From NCBI GenBank assembly GCA_028583685.1, contig JAMXIF010000043.1:7918444-7982443 (forward strand): 64,000 nt of DNA, read 5' to 3'. The translations under genes and the position numbers were made by a program. Positions 1-10,780 of this stretch are shown here, one piece after another. Positions within the stretch are counted from its first letter, which is position 1; every line of letters starts with the position of its first letter. Source of the stretch: Petaurus breviceps papuanus. Its lineage: Eukaryota > Chordata > Mammalia > Diprotodontia > Petauridae. The notes under the pieces are model-generated. The model was given only the letters and a program-made list of their open reading frames with translations. It had not been told where the DNA came from and did no database searches.

Positions 1-41
1 GGAAACAAAGCAGACAGAAGATTCCAAAAATACACTCCTAT

Positions 42-1069
42 TTGGGGGACAAAAAGGAGCAAAGCATGGAACAGGAGGAAAGCAGTGAAGTCAGAACTCC
101 TGCACCAAAAGCTTCAAAGGAAAAAACAAGCTGGTTACAGGCCATAGAGGACCTTAAGAAAGATTTTGAAAACCAAATAAGAGAAGTGGAAGAAAAATTG
201 GGAAGAGAAATGAGAACAATGCAAGAAAATTATGAAATTAGAGTCAGTAGCCTGACTGAGGAAAATAATACCTTAAAAACCAGACTGACTCAAATGGCAA
301 AGGAGGCCCGAAAAGGCAATGAGGAGAAGAATGCCTTAAAAAGCCAAATTTGCCTAATGGAAAAAGAATCTCAAAAACTCAATGAGGAGAATCATTGCTT
401 CAGAATTAAATTGGAGCAAATGGAAGCTAATGACTTTATGAGAAATCAAGATGCTGTTAAACAGATCCAAACAAATGAAAGAATAGAAGGCAATGTGAAA
501 TATCTCATGGGAAAAACCAGTGACCTGGAAAATAGATCCAGGAGAGATAATTTAAAAATTATTGGACTGCCTGAAAGCCATGACCAAAGTAAGAACCTAG
601 AAATCATCCTCCAGGAAGTTCTGAAAGAAAACTGCCCAGATGTTTTAGTACCAGAGGGCAAAATAGAGGTTGAAAGAATCCACCGATCACCTCCAATAAT
701 GAAAAACATGCCAAAAAGAAAACTCCTAGGAATATTATAGCCAGGTTCCGGAATTCCCAGATTATGGAGAGAATATTACAAGCATCCAGGAAGAAACAAA
801 TTGAATATTGTGGAAACACAATCAGGATAACCCAGGATCTGGCAGCTTCTACACTGAGGGTTAGAAGGGCTTGGAATATGATATTCTGGAGGGCAAAGGA
901 GCTGGGATTAAAACCAAAAGTCACCTACCCAGCCAAACTGAGTATCATGTTTCAGGGGAAAATATGGTCATTCAGTGGAATAGAGGACTTTCAAGCATTC
1001 TTGCTGAAAAAAAAAACAGAGTTGAATAGAAAATTTGACATTCAGATACAAGAAGCAAGAAAAGCATGA
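42..1069 (+). pseudogene. L1/HAL1 ORF1 (RNA-binding chaperone), frameshifted
   Basis: This encodes the ORF1 protein of an L1-lineage retrotransposon, a trimeric RNA-binding chaperone that packages element RNA. The first frame opens upstream of 42; the first ATG is at 66. Residues about 25-150 are a long Lys/Glu-rich coiled coil. From about 150 the RRM-like region follows, with the typical 'DLENRSRRDNLKIIGLPE' signature (about 524-580) and a conserved Glu-Arg-Ile-His-Arg near 676. That frame stops at 738-740. The C-terminal domain continues in another frame from about 722 and runs to 1069, with 'RFRNSQIMERILQASR' and 'YPAKLSI'. One indel near 720, most simply two extra A in an A-rich run, explains the break. 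Full length would be about 335-345 codons, normal for L1 ORF1. Confidence 0.85.
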
Positions 1070-1187
1070 GAAGGTAAACAGGGAAAAGGAATCATAAGGA
1101 ACTTATCAAAGTTGAACTATTAACAGTCCTACATGGAAAAACAATAATTGTAACTCATGAAACTTTTCTCAGTAGTTGAAGGGATTA

Positions 1188-1209
1188 AATATATATATAT
1201 ATATATATT
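1188..1209. repeat. (TA)n microsatellite
   Basis: A short alternating TA run inside the 3' tail of the HAL1-like element. Confidence 0.9.
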
Positions 1210-1847
1210 GTCTATATATGAGGATACATGGGCATATGAATACATATGTGAATGTGTGTATATATGTTTACAGGTATACATAGATAGAGGGCACAGGTCC
1301 AATTTAACAGGAAGGAATGATACTTAAAAGGTGAAATTAAGAGGTGAGAGCAATATAATGAGAGGAGATGAGGAGAGACAGATTGGGGTAAAACTATCTC
1401 ATACAGAAGAGGTAAGGGAAAATGGTTACAATGGAGGGGAAGAATAGGAAGGCAAAAGAGAATGGGTCAACCCTATTCCCATTGAATTTGGCTTGAAGAG
1501 GGAGTGAAATACACACTAAATACGGTATCTCACCCTCCAGGAGAATAGGGGGGGAAGGAGATGAGAGGGGGGATGATAGAAGGGAGGGTAGGCTTGGGGG
1601 GAGGGAGGTTGGAAGCACTCACTTTTGAAAATAGATGAGATCAAAGTGGAGAGTAGAGAGGGTGGGAGGTGGGATGGGATGGAGGGAAGTGTAATCAGTC
1701 TTTTACAATGTATCTACCATGTTATTGTTTTGCATTAGCCACACATGTGTAACCTATACTGAACTGCAGATCTTCCCAGTAGGGGTGAGTGACAGGGAAG
1801 AAGGGGAATGAATCTGGAATTTAAAGTTTTGAAATCAAATGTTCAAA

Positions 1848-1900
1848 TATGTATATATGTGTGTGTGTATACATATATATATATATATACATATACATAC
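1848..1900. repeat. TA/TG-rich microsatellite
   Basis: Alternating TA, TG and CA dinucleotides inside the 3' tail of the HAL1-like element. Open frames across it are low-complexity artefacts. Confidence 0.9.
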
Positions 1901-2199
1901 TATTATTGATACCATCTTACATGTAATTGGGAAATGGGATGTGCAGGCCCTGAGGCATAGAGATCCACTGGAAAAGTGGAAAGGGGTATGGGGGAAAATG
2001 TGGGAGAGAGCAGATTGGAGGAGGGGATATCCTGTGGGACTGCTATTTTGGGGCAGTGGGTGGAGGAGAAATGGGGAGAAAATTTGTAACTCAAAATCTG
2101 GCAGAAATGGATGATGTAAATCAGAAGATAATAAAGCATTAAAAAAATAATATGCACACACACACATATGTGGAAAGGGAAGAAAATATGCGTTTATAC

Positions 2200-2424
2200 T
2201 ACTACGCACCAAACACTGCAAGAAGCACTTTACAAATATTATCTTACTGGTTCTTCACAATAGCCTTTTGAGGAACATGCTATTACCATCCCAATTTTAC
2301 TTTTGAGGAAATTGAGGTTGTCCAGGGTCACACAGTTAGTAAATTTCAGAGGTCACATTTGAACTCAGTTCTTCCTGACTCTAGGCAATGAGTTCTATCC
2401 ACTATGCCATTTAGCTGCCTCCTT
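2200..2424 (-). mobile_element. MIR/CORE-SINE, minus strand
   Basis: Reads as the reverse of a CORE-SINE: CACTTTACAAATATTATCT, a diverged 'cccattttacagatgaggaaactgagg', 'GGTCACACAGTTAGTAA', then 'TTTGAACTCAGTTCTTCCTGACTC' and a 'CCACTATGCCATTTAGCTGCC' end. It is old and diverged. Confidence 0.75.
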
Positions 2425-2549
2425 TGCAAAGTCATTTTCTATTTAGAGAGTGAAGGCTAAAAGAATTTATGAGGCAAAATCCACTCCTGAGGCCACAGGG
2501 AGGAGCTGTGATCAGCATCACTAAAAGGGAAAAACTATAAAGATATTTT

Positions 2550-2998
2550 TCATAGAATCACATGATTTCACAATTTAAAGCAACTTCAGATTTTGGAATC
2601 CCAATTGAACCTGAAAAATGATTCCCTTTAAAATACACGCAAGAAGTTTTAATCCAGTTTTTGCCTAAAGCTTTCTAATGAAGTTGAGGGCAGTATCTCC
2701 TGACACAGTCCATTCTTCTTTAGGATAACTTTTTTTTTCTTCCCTGTCATTGAGCCTGTCCCCCTCTTTGTATTGTATACCCTAGGAACCCTTGGCTTTA
2801 TTTCCTGTACCTGAGCAAGACAAGTCTAATTCCTCAACCATGCAATCATCTTTAAATATTTGAAAATCACTCAGGATATGTTCAAGTCTTCTCTCCATGA
2901 TAAACATTCATGAATACTTCAGTTGATTCCAAATTGTAATGACCTCAAGACACTTCACCATCCAGGACCCCCTCCTCTAGTTGTCACACAAGAGAATG
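2550..2998 (-). mobile_element. L3/CR1 LINE fragment, minus strand
   Basis: Diverged from, but recognisable as, the antisense CR1/L3 3' region: a stretch like 'caagtctaattcctc..catgcaatc.tttaaatatttgaa', then 'caagtcttctctcca' and 'cttcaccatccaggaccccctcctct'. It is the same region as the fragments at 16.8-17.6 and 46.8-47.4 kb. No coding frame is kept. Confidence 0.55.
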
Positions 2999-3424
2999 AA
3001 TTCTACAAAATTTTGAACAGTGAGTTGTATTTCTAATCTTGGTAAAGTTATAACATGTAGTGTTAAAAGATGTTAAATGGACATTTATGCAAGGAAGCAG
3101 TGAACACACAGAACTAGAATGACATTATCAATAATTTAACATGCCAGACAAACCTTAATTTCTTTTTTGAGAAGATTTTTAGCTTGATAGAACAAGGGAT
3201 GAAGTGTCTTATTTTAGTTCTATCAAGAAGTTGGAAAGGTAAGGGTGAGACAATCATATGAGTAGGTAGATTTGTAACAAGTCATGGCCAAAGGAATCAC
3301 AAATATTAAAGCCCCGAATATGCTAGTACTTATATCCCTATCTTTATTGTTCATTGTTCATTTTATAGTTAAGACTTGGCTCTATACATTTCTGACTATC
3401 TGATGTAGATAAACCCTGCCCATT
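2999..3424. other. Unassigned sequence
   Basis: AT-rich sequence with no recognisable gene or repeat. It may be very old repeat material. Confidence 0.4.
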
Positions 3425-3745
3425 AGTTATGGTTCAGCTCAAGTCACATCTCTTCCATGACACCTTCCCCTACTACCTTAGCTCAGACTGCTCCCCTTTC
3501 TCTTAACTTCCATGGACTTTATGTAGTATGTGCCTTATAATCTATAACTTGATTATTTGTGGCTTTGCCTTTTTCTCTCATGGTTTCCTCTTTAAAAACT
3601 TTCTCTTCCATCAAGAGAAGGAATTTCTTGAGGTTTCTTGAAGCTAAAGAACAAGATCTCTCTGGTATCTCCATTAGTATGTAGAACAGATCTTTTCAAT
3701 GTCAGGTGCTCAAATAAATACTTATTCTTTGGCTAATTGACATTA
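3425..3745 (+). mobile_element. L2 LINE 3' end
   Basis: Matches the sense 3' part of L2: 'TCAAGTCACATCTCTTCCATGA', a diverged 'agctcc..gagggcagg' block, and the terminal 'GTGCTCAAATAAATACTTATT'. Non-coding and strongly diverged. Confidence 0.65.
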
Positions 3746-4019
3746 TAACACAGTAGGTGAAGCAACATGCTCATTTACACTTTTGGCATGAAGAGTTCAA
3801 TCCTACCTCCATGGAACTGCATAAAGGATGTGAACAGTATTTATTTAGAGTATCTCAGATTGTTATCACTTCACATCTTCATGAGTAATTTTGTCCTAGA
3901 TCCATGGTAGTAATATGTATGAGGTCGGGGTGGGGAGGGGAACAGAATAACTGAAACTGCCCTATAGGTGAGTTTCAGAGGCTCTACCTACATATGAGCC
4001 AGCGAAGACACCAAATGAT

Positions 4020-4175
4020 CATAGAAAAAGCCCTCAAATGGGAGTCAGGAGATCTCCAGTTTCCTGGCCTTACTGGGTAACTTTGAGGTCATCCGTTGTA
4101 GTCACTTAATATTTGTCTGAGTTGAAATTACTTTACTTCAATGAGCTTCGGTTTCTTCAACTCTCCAATGGAGGA
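4020..4175 (+). mobile_element. MIR fragment
   Basis: Diverged MIR order: 'GGGAGTCAGGAGATCTCCAG', a degenerate 'acttactgggtaactttgag', and 'cttcggtttcttcaactctccaatgg' in place of the usual 'cagtttcctcatctgtaaaatgg'. Confidence 0.5.
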
Positions 4176-4261
4176 TGACATTTATGTTATCTATAAGGAA
4201 AGCACTCTTTAAACCTACATTACAGTATAATGTGAATTATAATAAGTTACGAGAAGTATAT

Positions 4262-4400
4262 AAAAAACTGCATGACATGGTGGATAGAAGGTGGTACAAG
4301 GTTGGCAAGACCCAAATTCAAGTTCTTTTGGCAAATATACACTGTGTGATCCTGACAATGTTCCAGCATTTCAGTTAACTCTCTAAGGTTATAAACTGAA
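4262..4400 (+). mobile_element. tRNA-derived SINE, degraded
   Basis: 'CATGGTGGATAGAAGGTGG' and 'AGACCCAAATTCAAGTTCTT' resemble the A-box and B-box portions of marsupial tRNA-SINEs, followed by a degenerate 'ctgtgtgatcctgacaa'. Open frames over it are artefacts. Confidence 0.5.
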
Positions 4401-5670
4401 CTGGTAGAGAACATTTCCCTATTGGGAATTCCTTTCATCTGTGAAAATATAGATCTAGACAAAAATAAACAAAAAAATAGAATATTTGAGAAAACTATCC
4501 TATACACATTGCTAATGTACAACTGTCAAGTTGGGACATCTTTCATAAGGAATATGCTCAGTGTGCATGTGATCATGGTAATGAATGATATAAGTAAGGC
4601 TCTGGAGAACTTGGATAATCTTGGCTTGATCTTTCCCACTTTCCTTAGTGTATGTTTTATGTGTCATGTCCCAATTTGCTTACCTTTAGAGAGGCAGTCA
4701 GGAGCTCCTATATTATGTCTTTGCTCTTCCAGGTGTGTTGGCACTTAGGTCCACCATCAGATCATGTGCTCCTCTGGATCCCATTCACAGAGTACAGCAT
4801 AAAGGATAATATATCTTTCAAATTTGGCCTGGAGTCAGATTTTTGACTCTGTGTGACATATAAATAAAATATTCACTTGGTAACACTTTAACATACAGTA
4901 TTAAGAAAAATCAGAGTAGTTATGGGTTGTTCAAATTCTATTGTGGGACATGGAGACAGACTTTATTCCTTTCCTAATTATGAATCTTCTCAAAAGTTTC
5001 CCTTTAATAAATACTTACTGGAACATATCTCAATAAAGTAAACTCATCCCTAGATAAGACTGTTCCAGCCAATACTATTGCCCCATCCTAAAACAACTCA
5101 GAGATATCCTCTTTCAATTTGGCTGTGATACAATTGCTTCATAGAGAGCTTGAAATATCCCAGGACTCATCTACTCAGCACTATTGAAGGAACTGAATTG
5201 TATAGAACAGAATTTTTGCCAGAATTAAAAATTAACTCTGATGTCAAAATAAAACCCTAGAATTTAATTTATCATAAAACTATATTCTTCAGTAGAATCT
5301 AATGGTCCAAAACAGATAAAGCAATTAAACAGGAAATGTTATGAATTAATCTTATTTAAAGAGGCAGTCAAGATGGAGTTCATATTTGTAAAGATACAAC
5401 AAAAACTACTCTCTTTATTTGCCTAGCTATACCATATTTTACCATAATAAAGTACTATAAACATAGAATTTGCCCTTTTCCCCTCCAGGTGTTATTTGTT
5501 ATCTTTGGCACTTCCCACTGTTTCCCCTTTGGGAAATATTTTATAATTTTTGCTATGCTAATTATTATTAGCCAAGTCAACACATAGAAAGTGTATTGGA
5601 GAATGTTTCTAAATCACTGGAAAATTCAAGCATAAACAAATTATGTAAGGGAATCAATATATCATTAATG
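4401..5670. other. Unassigned AT-rich sequence
   Basis: I see no gene or clear repeat here. Short open frames (for example 4422-4748) have no family resemblance and no splice or promoter support. Confidence 0.4.
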
Positions 5671-5671
5671 T

Positions 5672-5875
5672 AAATAACACTGGAGTTAGGAGGCTTGGAG
5701 TCTATCATTTATTGGATGGCCCTGGACAAATTTCTTAAGTTTTAGGTCTCATTCTCCTTCTCTGTAAACCTGGGTAAAAATCTCTATTTTACCTGCCTAC
5801 CTTATGGGGTGGTTGTATTGCATTGTAAGAAGCAAACACTTAAGAACATATGAGACCATTCAAATGATTGTTATT
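5672..5875 (+). mobile_element. MIR
   Basis: Clear MIR order: 'CTGGAGTTAGGAGGCTTGGA', 'ggccctggacaaatttcttaa', 'TCTCATTCTCCTTCTCTGTAA' and 'ctaccttatggggtggttgt'. Confidence 0.7.
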
Positions 5876-6177
5876 ATTGTGATTGTTAAATCAATATTAA
5901 GACATCAATGCGAAAACATTTGACAGAAGTTATTCAGATTCTTGCTTCAGTTTTTTTTTCTTACTTCACTTTACTTGTAAAGATGCAAAACTTGATTTTC
6001 AAATGTATGCTTTGAGTTCTACATTCCCCAAAGCCATAGTTTTCAATTTACTTAAAAGATCTATTGGAACAAAAAAAAGTGACATTTTGAAAATTATTCT
6101 CCTATTTTAGAATATCTATTCTCCAGCAGATGGTATTATTAACTTGAATGTCACACAAATACCATCAAGATCAAATT

Positions 6178-6368
6178 TTCCCTTTCTTCCTTCCTCCTTT
6201 TCCTTCCTCCCTCTTTTTTTTCTCCTTCCCCCCTCTGTTTCTTCCTTCCTTCCTCCCTTCCTCCCTTCCTCCCTTCCTTCCTTCCTTCCTTCCTTCCTTC
6301 CTTCCTTCCTTCTTTCCTTCCTTCCTTCTTTCCTTCCTCCCTTCCTTCATTCCTTCTTTCCTTCCTGG
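6178..6368. repeat. (TTCC)n tetranucleotide array
   Basis: Near-perfect TTCC units with scattered TTTC and CTCC variants. The plus strand is all pyrimidine and the minus strand all purine. Ser/Phe/Leu-rich and Lys/Glu/Gly/Arg-rich frames across it are not genes. Confidence 0.97.
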
Positions 6369-6424
6369 CCCCATTTTTTGCCTTCTCTCTTTCCTTTTTG
6401 TATTCAGACACTATAGTTTATCTT

Positions 6425-6530
6425 TCTAAAATACCAATTTTATTGTATCATTCCCTTGCTTAAAAATAATCAGTGATTTTCCTTTGTCCTTTAGCATTAC
6501 AGTTTTATGTAAACTATCCCTTAAAAAACC
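6425..6530 (+). mobile_element. L2 fragment
   Basis: Short stretch resembling sense L2: 'TGTATCATTCCCTTGCTTAAAA', then 'tcagtgattttcctttgtcctttagcatt', like the 'cttcagtggctcc.attgcc' block of L2. Confidence 0.45.
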
Positions 6531-6822
6531 TTTAGTTTAAAAATAGATTTTCTAAAGGCTAATGGTTAATATCATAATGTACATTTTAATTTTATTTAAT
6601 AAAAAATGATAGCTGTAAAAATATATGTCCTCTGGAGTCACCCAATTATAGAAACTCAGTGTAATATTTCAGTAAAAACTACTTTGTAGAATAACTCAAA
6701 ATTGATTATATAATAAATTTTGCTTATGTGATAAGTTTTATTTCTATTTTAAGATTTGGTGCTATGCATTGTGTTTTTAAACATAAAATCTTTATTATAC
6801 CACACTTCAGTCTAGATCTCCT
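6531..6822. other. Unassigned AT-rich sequence
   Basis: No gene or recognisable element seen. Confidence 0.4.
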
Positions 6823-6960
6823 TTGCCCAGATTGTTAAGGGAGATCTGGATTTGGAATCTGAGTTTCTAATTCCAAGTCTTTGCTATTAGGGAAGCCATT
6901 CTGCCTCTCTTGTCTCAATTTCTTTATAAGTAAAATGGCAATAGTAAGATATTTAGTGTT
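6823..6960 (+). mobile_element. MIR fragment
   Basis: MIR-like: 'AGATCTGGATTTGGAATCTG', 'CTGCCTCTCTTGTCTCAATTT', 'aagtaaaatggcaatagtaa'. Confidence 0.6.
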
Positions 6961-7434
6961 GGCCTTAGAGTCAAAAAGACCTGGGTGAAGGGACCTTTAC
7001 AAAGCCCATAAACTCTTATTGTCACAAGAAAACTTCTTGGCAACTTTTGGCAACCTGTTTTGCTAAAAGAAAGCTCCATACACAAATGAAATTATAGGTC
7101 CAGAGCAAAAAGAAAGTTAGGTAGCTCTATCTTTAAAAAGCATTCTATAAATAACTAAGAAATTTGAAAAGTCATGCTAGAAAGCTATCAAGGGCAACCC
7201 ATAGATGAGCAAAAGAACAGGGAGTGATTCCCCTTAAACATTACTAACAAAAGAGAATTGATTTTTCCTTTTTCTTGAACATCACCAAAGATGGGAAACT
7301 CAAGATTTTCCCAAGAAACACATGAGACTGTTCTATGTGAATGTAAGGATTTCCTTACAGCTAACTGAAGGCTTCCTTATTGCAACTTTGACTGGTTACT
7401 CTTAGGTCTACCTTTTGGACATCCTGGGATGAAT
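6961..7434. other. Unassigned sequence
   Basis: No confident feature. It is slightly less AT-rich than its surroundings. Confidence 0.4.
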
Positions 7435-7515
7435 CAGTCTATCAACAAACATTTATTAAGTCCCTATGTGTCATCCACTGTGCACAATCCCTGCCCTCAA
7501 GGAACTTACTGAGAA
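7435..7515 (-). mobile_element. L2 3' end, minus strand
   Basis: Antisense L2 terminus: 'CAACAAACATTTATTAAGTCC', 'ctatgtgtcatccactgtgc' and 'CCCTGCCCTCAAGGAACTTAC'. Confidence 0.65.
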
Positions 7516-7734
7516 TCTTTCAAATATCTGATAACACTGATTATACCCCCACCTAAAATTTCTCTTATTCATCTTAAAACATACCCAATTCATTCAACCA
7601 ATATGACGTAGGATGAAGAACTACTTGGTTAAATGTTAACAGAGAACAAGACAGCAGTGATGTTTTCATTAGACTATAGTATAGACCTTCTGGGTAGAAC
7701 AAGCTCAGGGAATAGATCACAAGCCTGGCTCAGA

Positions 7735-8020
7735 GGCTTTTAAGAGGAATGGTGGTAACTTTTTTTTATCTGAACATCTGCTGGACTTCTGTCTCTTCCT
7801 GCCAAAAGCTGAGTACGTGTTCTTGGCTCAACAATGATTTCATTCTTCAAAAGGCAGAAGAAACAATAATGGAAAATTTCATCCCAAATCTGATCCTCAC
7901 CAACCAGAAGTCCAATTGATGCGAACCTTGGGGAAAGTGACCACTCTATCTCTAGGGAAGAAGACAAAAGAGTGGCATAGTCTGACAAGAGCAAGAGTTT
8001 GGGGAGTGAAAATTTCAAAG
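7735..8020 (+). mobile_element. L3/CR1 LINE fragment (endonuclease end)
   Basis: In plus orientation, short stretches translate to Asn-Leu-Ile-Leu-Thr-Asn (near 7890) and Asn-Leu-Gly-Glu-Ser-Asp-His (near 7925). These match the end of the CR1-clade apurinic endonuclease domain, where a 'LLLTN' strand precedes a conserved 'LG-x-SDH' motif. The frame is broken and the fragment is very old. The minus-strand open frame over it is a shadow. Confidence 0.5.
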
Positions 8021-8533
8021 GGTTTAGGCAAAATGTAGGTAGTAATATGGGTCCAGGGCAAAGGGCCTAGACTTTATTGTATATACATCATATGCAATAG
8101 GGGACCATCCTCCCTCCACTCCCACTCTCACCACCACACTTCAGAGAATGTGCAGATATCTTCTCTGATTCACTTACTTCAAGGTAAGAAACAGAGACTT
8201 TTAATTAGTTTTTTAACTTGAACTGAGTATACATGGAAAATGATTGAACAGTTAACCTCTCACTCTCTTCTTTGATGATATTTCAGAAGGAAGAAATATT
8301 GTGTAAGTCTCCAGGTGGGAGAGAGGGAGAAAATTCTGATCTTTTGTCTCTTCACCTAGGACTATGTGTCTCTGTCCCTTTTGTTTCTTTTTTGTTTCCT
8401 TGTTTTCTTTTGTTTCCTTTTGTTTCTTCTTTCTTGATCTTAGATTAAATATTTTGAAAGGGTAGGTAGTACATGGTAACCACTGAAATCAGAAGATACC
8501 TCAAGAGCAATAGGATCAATAAGACTAGGGAGT
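8021..8533. other. Unassigned sequence
   Basis: No gene or clear element. A TTTCTTTTGTTTCC-rich low-complexity patch lies at about 8380-8435. Confidence 0.4.
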
Positions 8534-9751
8534 TGTACTGTAATTGCCAAGGAAAGGCAACTTCCCAAGGTTCAAAATACCAGCATAGGTGCTCTCCATT
8601 TTATTCAGTGACCAACCAAGAACAGAGAAGATCAAAACATGACATCATTCCAAATACAGCATTTACTAAATGTGATTAAATAATCTCCAAGGACTACCCC
8701 ACCCCAGGACCTTCCAATCATTCAATCAATTACAAAGTTCCTGGTCTAAATACTTCTCCACCCCTAGGCTATACCTTCATTTAGTCCACCACAAAGCCCC
8801 TCTTCTCAAATGGAGATTAGTTTCCAAACATAAGTAAAGTACCTTCATTTGTCAATCACAGAGCACCAAAAGGTCAAAAGTTCCCCACCCCTGGATCTCA
8901 ATTGAATCTACCCCAGAGTTACATCAAGTTTAAACACAGCACTTAATACCCAAATGGAGGTCTTTTCTTCATCTTGACTGGAGGCAAGTTCTCAGCAATC
9001 TTAGTTCCTGGGGAGACAAAGCTTAGCAAGGCCACAAGATACATTGCCAGTCTCTTCATTAAGTCATCCTCTGTCTGTAGAACAGTCCTAGAACCCCTGA
9101 AGACATTAGCAAAACCCTCTCCCAGGATTTCTGTAAACATACAACAAGAAAATCCTTTTTCAGGGCTTCTGAACCAACAGAAAGGTTCCCAGACCCCTGC
9201 AACAACAGCACTGCCCTTCACCAGTGGACAGTATTCACTCTGTCTGCAGGACAGTCTCCAGACCCCTGCAACAATAGCACTGTCCTTCACCAGTGGACAG
9301 TATTCACTCTCTGTCTGCAGGACAGTCTCAGGGCTTCTTAGCCAACAGCCAGGTTCCAGAACTTCTGCAACAAAAGGACTGTCTTTCACAAGTGGACAAA
9401 TCTGGCAAAACAACATCAAAACAGACAGACAAAGTACCAGCAAAACAGCCATGTCTCCTCAGTCCTTGGCAGCTCCGGGGGGCAGGTCTCAAAAGTCCAG
9501 GGCAATTCAAAGTGGCTCTCAGCTATCCTTCTCAGCCTCTCTCTGCCTCCACGAGGTGCTGCTTCCAAAAAGATCTTCCGCCTCTCTCTTGTCTCTCCAA
9601 ATCTACATCACCAGTTCCTCCCAGTTCAGGACTTTCTTTTCACATCAACAAGTCCATCCCACAGGTGGGTTTAACAAGCTCTGGGTTTTAACACAATCAG
9701 TTTGAAAACCAAGCCAATACAGGGGAATCTTTAATTGCCATTACTATCACA
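8534..9751 (-). mobile_element. Solo LTR A, 1.2-kb endogenous retrovirus LTR family (fossil)
   Basis: A 1,218-bp LTR on the minus strand with TG...CA ends: it begins TGTGATAGTAATGGC (read from 9751) and ends ATTACAGTACA (at 8534). It is flanked by GGAGT (8529-8533) and GGAAT (9752-9756), a 5-bp target duplication with one difference. An AATAAA lies about 60 bp before its 3' end. No internal retroviral genes adjoin it, so it is a solo LTR. It closely matches LTR B at 23594-24801 in the opposite orientation. A 5-bp duplication fits several ERV groups; I cannot name the group. It looks whole as an LTR. Confidence 0.85.
8943..9452 (-). CDS. ORF inside LTR A, unknown 169-aa protein
   Basis: This is an open frame of 169 codons in the sense direction of LTR A. 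I do not recognise the protein. What can be seen: a hydrophobic N-terminus of about 17 residues that could be a signal peptide or anchor; three related segments, each starting Cys-Pro-Leu-Val-Lys and mostly followed by Val-Ala-Gly-Val-Trp; several Cys; a hydrophobic stretch near residues 135-155; and a basic C-terminal tail with Lys-Met-Lys-Lys-Arg. The sister LTR at 23.6 kb keeps the same frame open at 168 codons. It could be a real LTR-encoded product, as mouse mammary tumour virus has in its own LTR, or a chance frame in a stop-poor repeat. The overlapping antisense frame (8974-9705) is longer still, so openness alone proves little. Confidence 0.35.
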   Translation of the reverse strand: MAVLLVLCLSVLMLFCQICPLVKDSPFVAEVLEPGCWLRSPETVLQTESEYCPLVKDSAIVAGVWRLSCRQSEYCPLVKGSAVVAGVWEPFCWFRSPEKGFSCCMFTEILGEGFANVFRGSRTVLQTEDDLMKRLAMYLVALLSFVSPGTKIAENLPPVKMKKRPPFGY

Positions 9752-10616
9752 GGAATCTATCAAATTCACTTCTTGTCTGACAACTTGAATCCCTGAGCCT
9801 CAATAACACTAGTTAAGTTCACTGAGGATACTGCATACCAGTACTTAAGAAGTGGACCTAGTCCACCAAAGAGCCATTCAGCTGAGCAAGGTTGTGACTT
9901 ACACATAAGCTTCCAAAGTGAGAAATGAATTTCTTGCCTCTATATGAAGGGAGAAAAAAGACTTCCAAGTTCAAGAAGTACCTTTCTCTATCCTTTGTGT
10001 TTAGTGTGGTAACTGACCAAACTAGAGCAGAAGGTGTTGGAGAAAGGTTGGAAATTATTTTGAAACTTTAGGGTAATGTTATATTTTGGAGGGCTTTAAT
10101 ATCAGGAAGAACTTATAATTGACATGGTAAAGCATGGCGATCCATAGATGACTTTACTGACTCTTGTTCCTAGAATAATACAAAGCCTATCAACTTGTGC
10201 CTAGATACTTTTTGGTTGAGTTTTACTGATTTATTGTTTCTGAGTGAATAGACAAACATAACTTCAGAAACTAACCCATGAGGGAGGTGAATGAAATATT
10301 TACATCCATCCAATTTCAGTACTTCTGCTGTGAATAGACATACATGGTCCATACCTAGTGATTGGGACATTACCCATTCTGGAAGTTTATTGTTCAGGTG
10401 ATGAGTGTAGAAATTTACTTCGTCTTCACCCAGTCACTTAAGTATTTATTGTATGCTCATTGTCATTGTGCAGCAACTTAAATCTTATTCTAGGCTTGGG
10501 TCACTAATGTGGAGGGGGGGGGCATCCTTCTTTTGTTTTTCTTCCCAAAGGAACATCTCTTTAGTCACTGATTTGTAGAAAATCACTTTCCTAGAATTTC
10601 AAGGGTATATATATAT
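9752..10616. other. Unassigned sequence
   Basis: No confident feature. Part of 10020-10200 may be very old antisense L2, but the match is too weak to call. The left target duplication of the next SINE (TCAAGGGTATAT) is at 10599-10610. Confidence 0.35.
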
Positions 10617-10768
10617 GTTTTTCCTTTTTGGAGGGGCAATTGGGGTTAAGTGACTTGCCCAAGGTCGCATAGCTCATAAGTGTTTCAAGTGTCTGAAGCT
10701 GGATTTGAACTCAGGTCCTCCTGACTCCAGGGTTGCTGCTCTATTCACTGTGCCACCTAGCCTCCCCA
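10617..10768 (-). mobile_element. Marsupial tRNA-derived SINE
   Basis: Minus-strand SINE: 'GGGGTTAAGTGACTTGCCC', 'AGGTCGCATAGCTCATAAGTG', 'GGATTTGAACTCAGGTCCTCC' and the tRNA-like end 'CACTGTGCCACCTAGCC'. Near-perfect 12-bp target duplications flank it: TCAAGGGTATAT (10599-10610) and TCAAGGGTGTAT (10769-10780). Confidence 0.92.
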
Positions 10769-10780
10769 TCAAGGGTGTAT

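Larger units (their letters stand above)
1..2150 (+). mobile_element. HAL1-like LINE (L1 ORF1 plus 3' tail, no ORF2)
   Basis: The window opens inside a LINE. An L1-type ORF1 (to 1069) is followed directly by about 1.1 kb of purine-rich, TG/TA-rich 3' tail ending in AATAAAG and a short A run near 2134-2150. No reverse transcriptase or endonuclease sequence lies between ORF1 and the tail. This is the layout of the half-L1 (HAL1) elements known in mammals, which rely on L1 enzymes. The tail shows two L1-like terminal motifs (an 'AACTCAAAATCT'-like stretch near 2088 and a weaker one near 1818). The 5' end is outside the window, so the total length is unknown. The alternative is an ordinary L1 with ORF2 deleted. 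Confidence 0.7.

Noticed and set aside
6144-6429. Ser/Leu/Phe-rich and Lys/Glu/Gly/Arg-rich open frames of 67-93 codons
   Set aside because: They are translations of the TTCC/GGAA array and appear in several frames on both strands. The same applies at 21.3 and 60.7 kb.
8943-9452. Identity of the LTR ORF with the MMTV superantigen
   Set aside because: Only the location in an LTR is similar. The length is about half and I see no shared motif.
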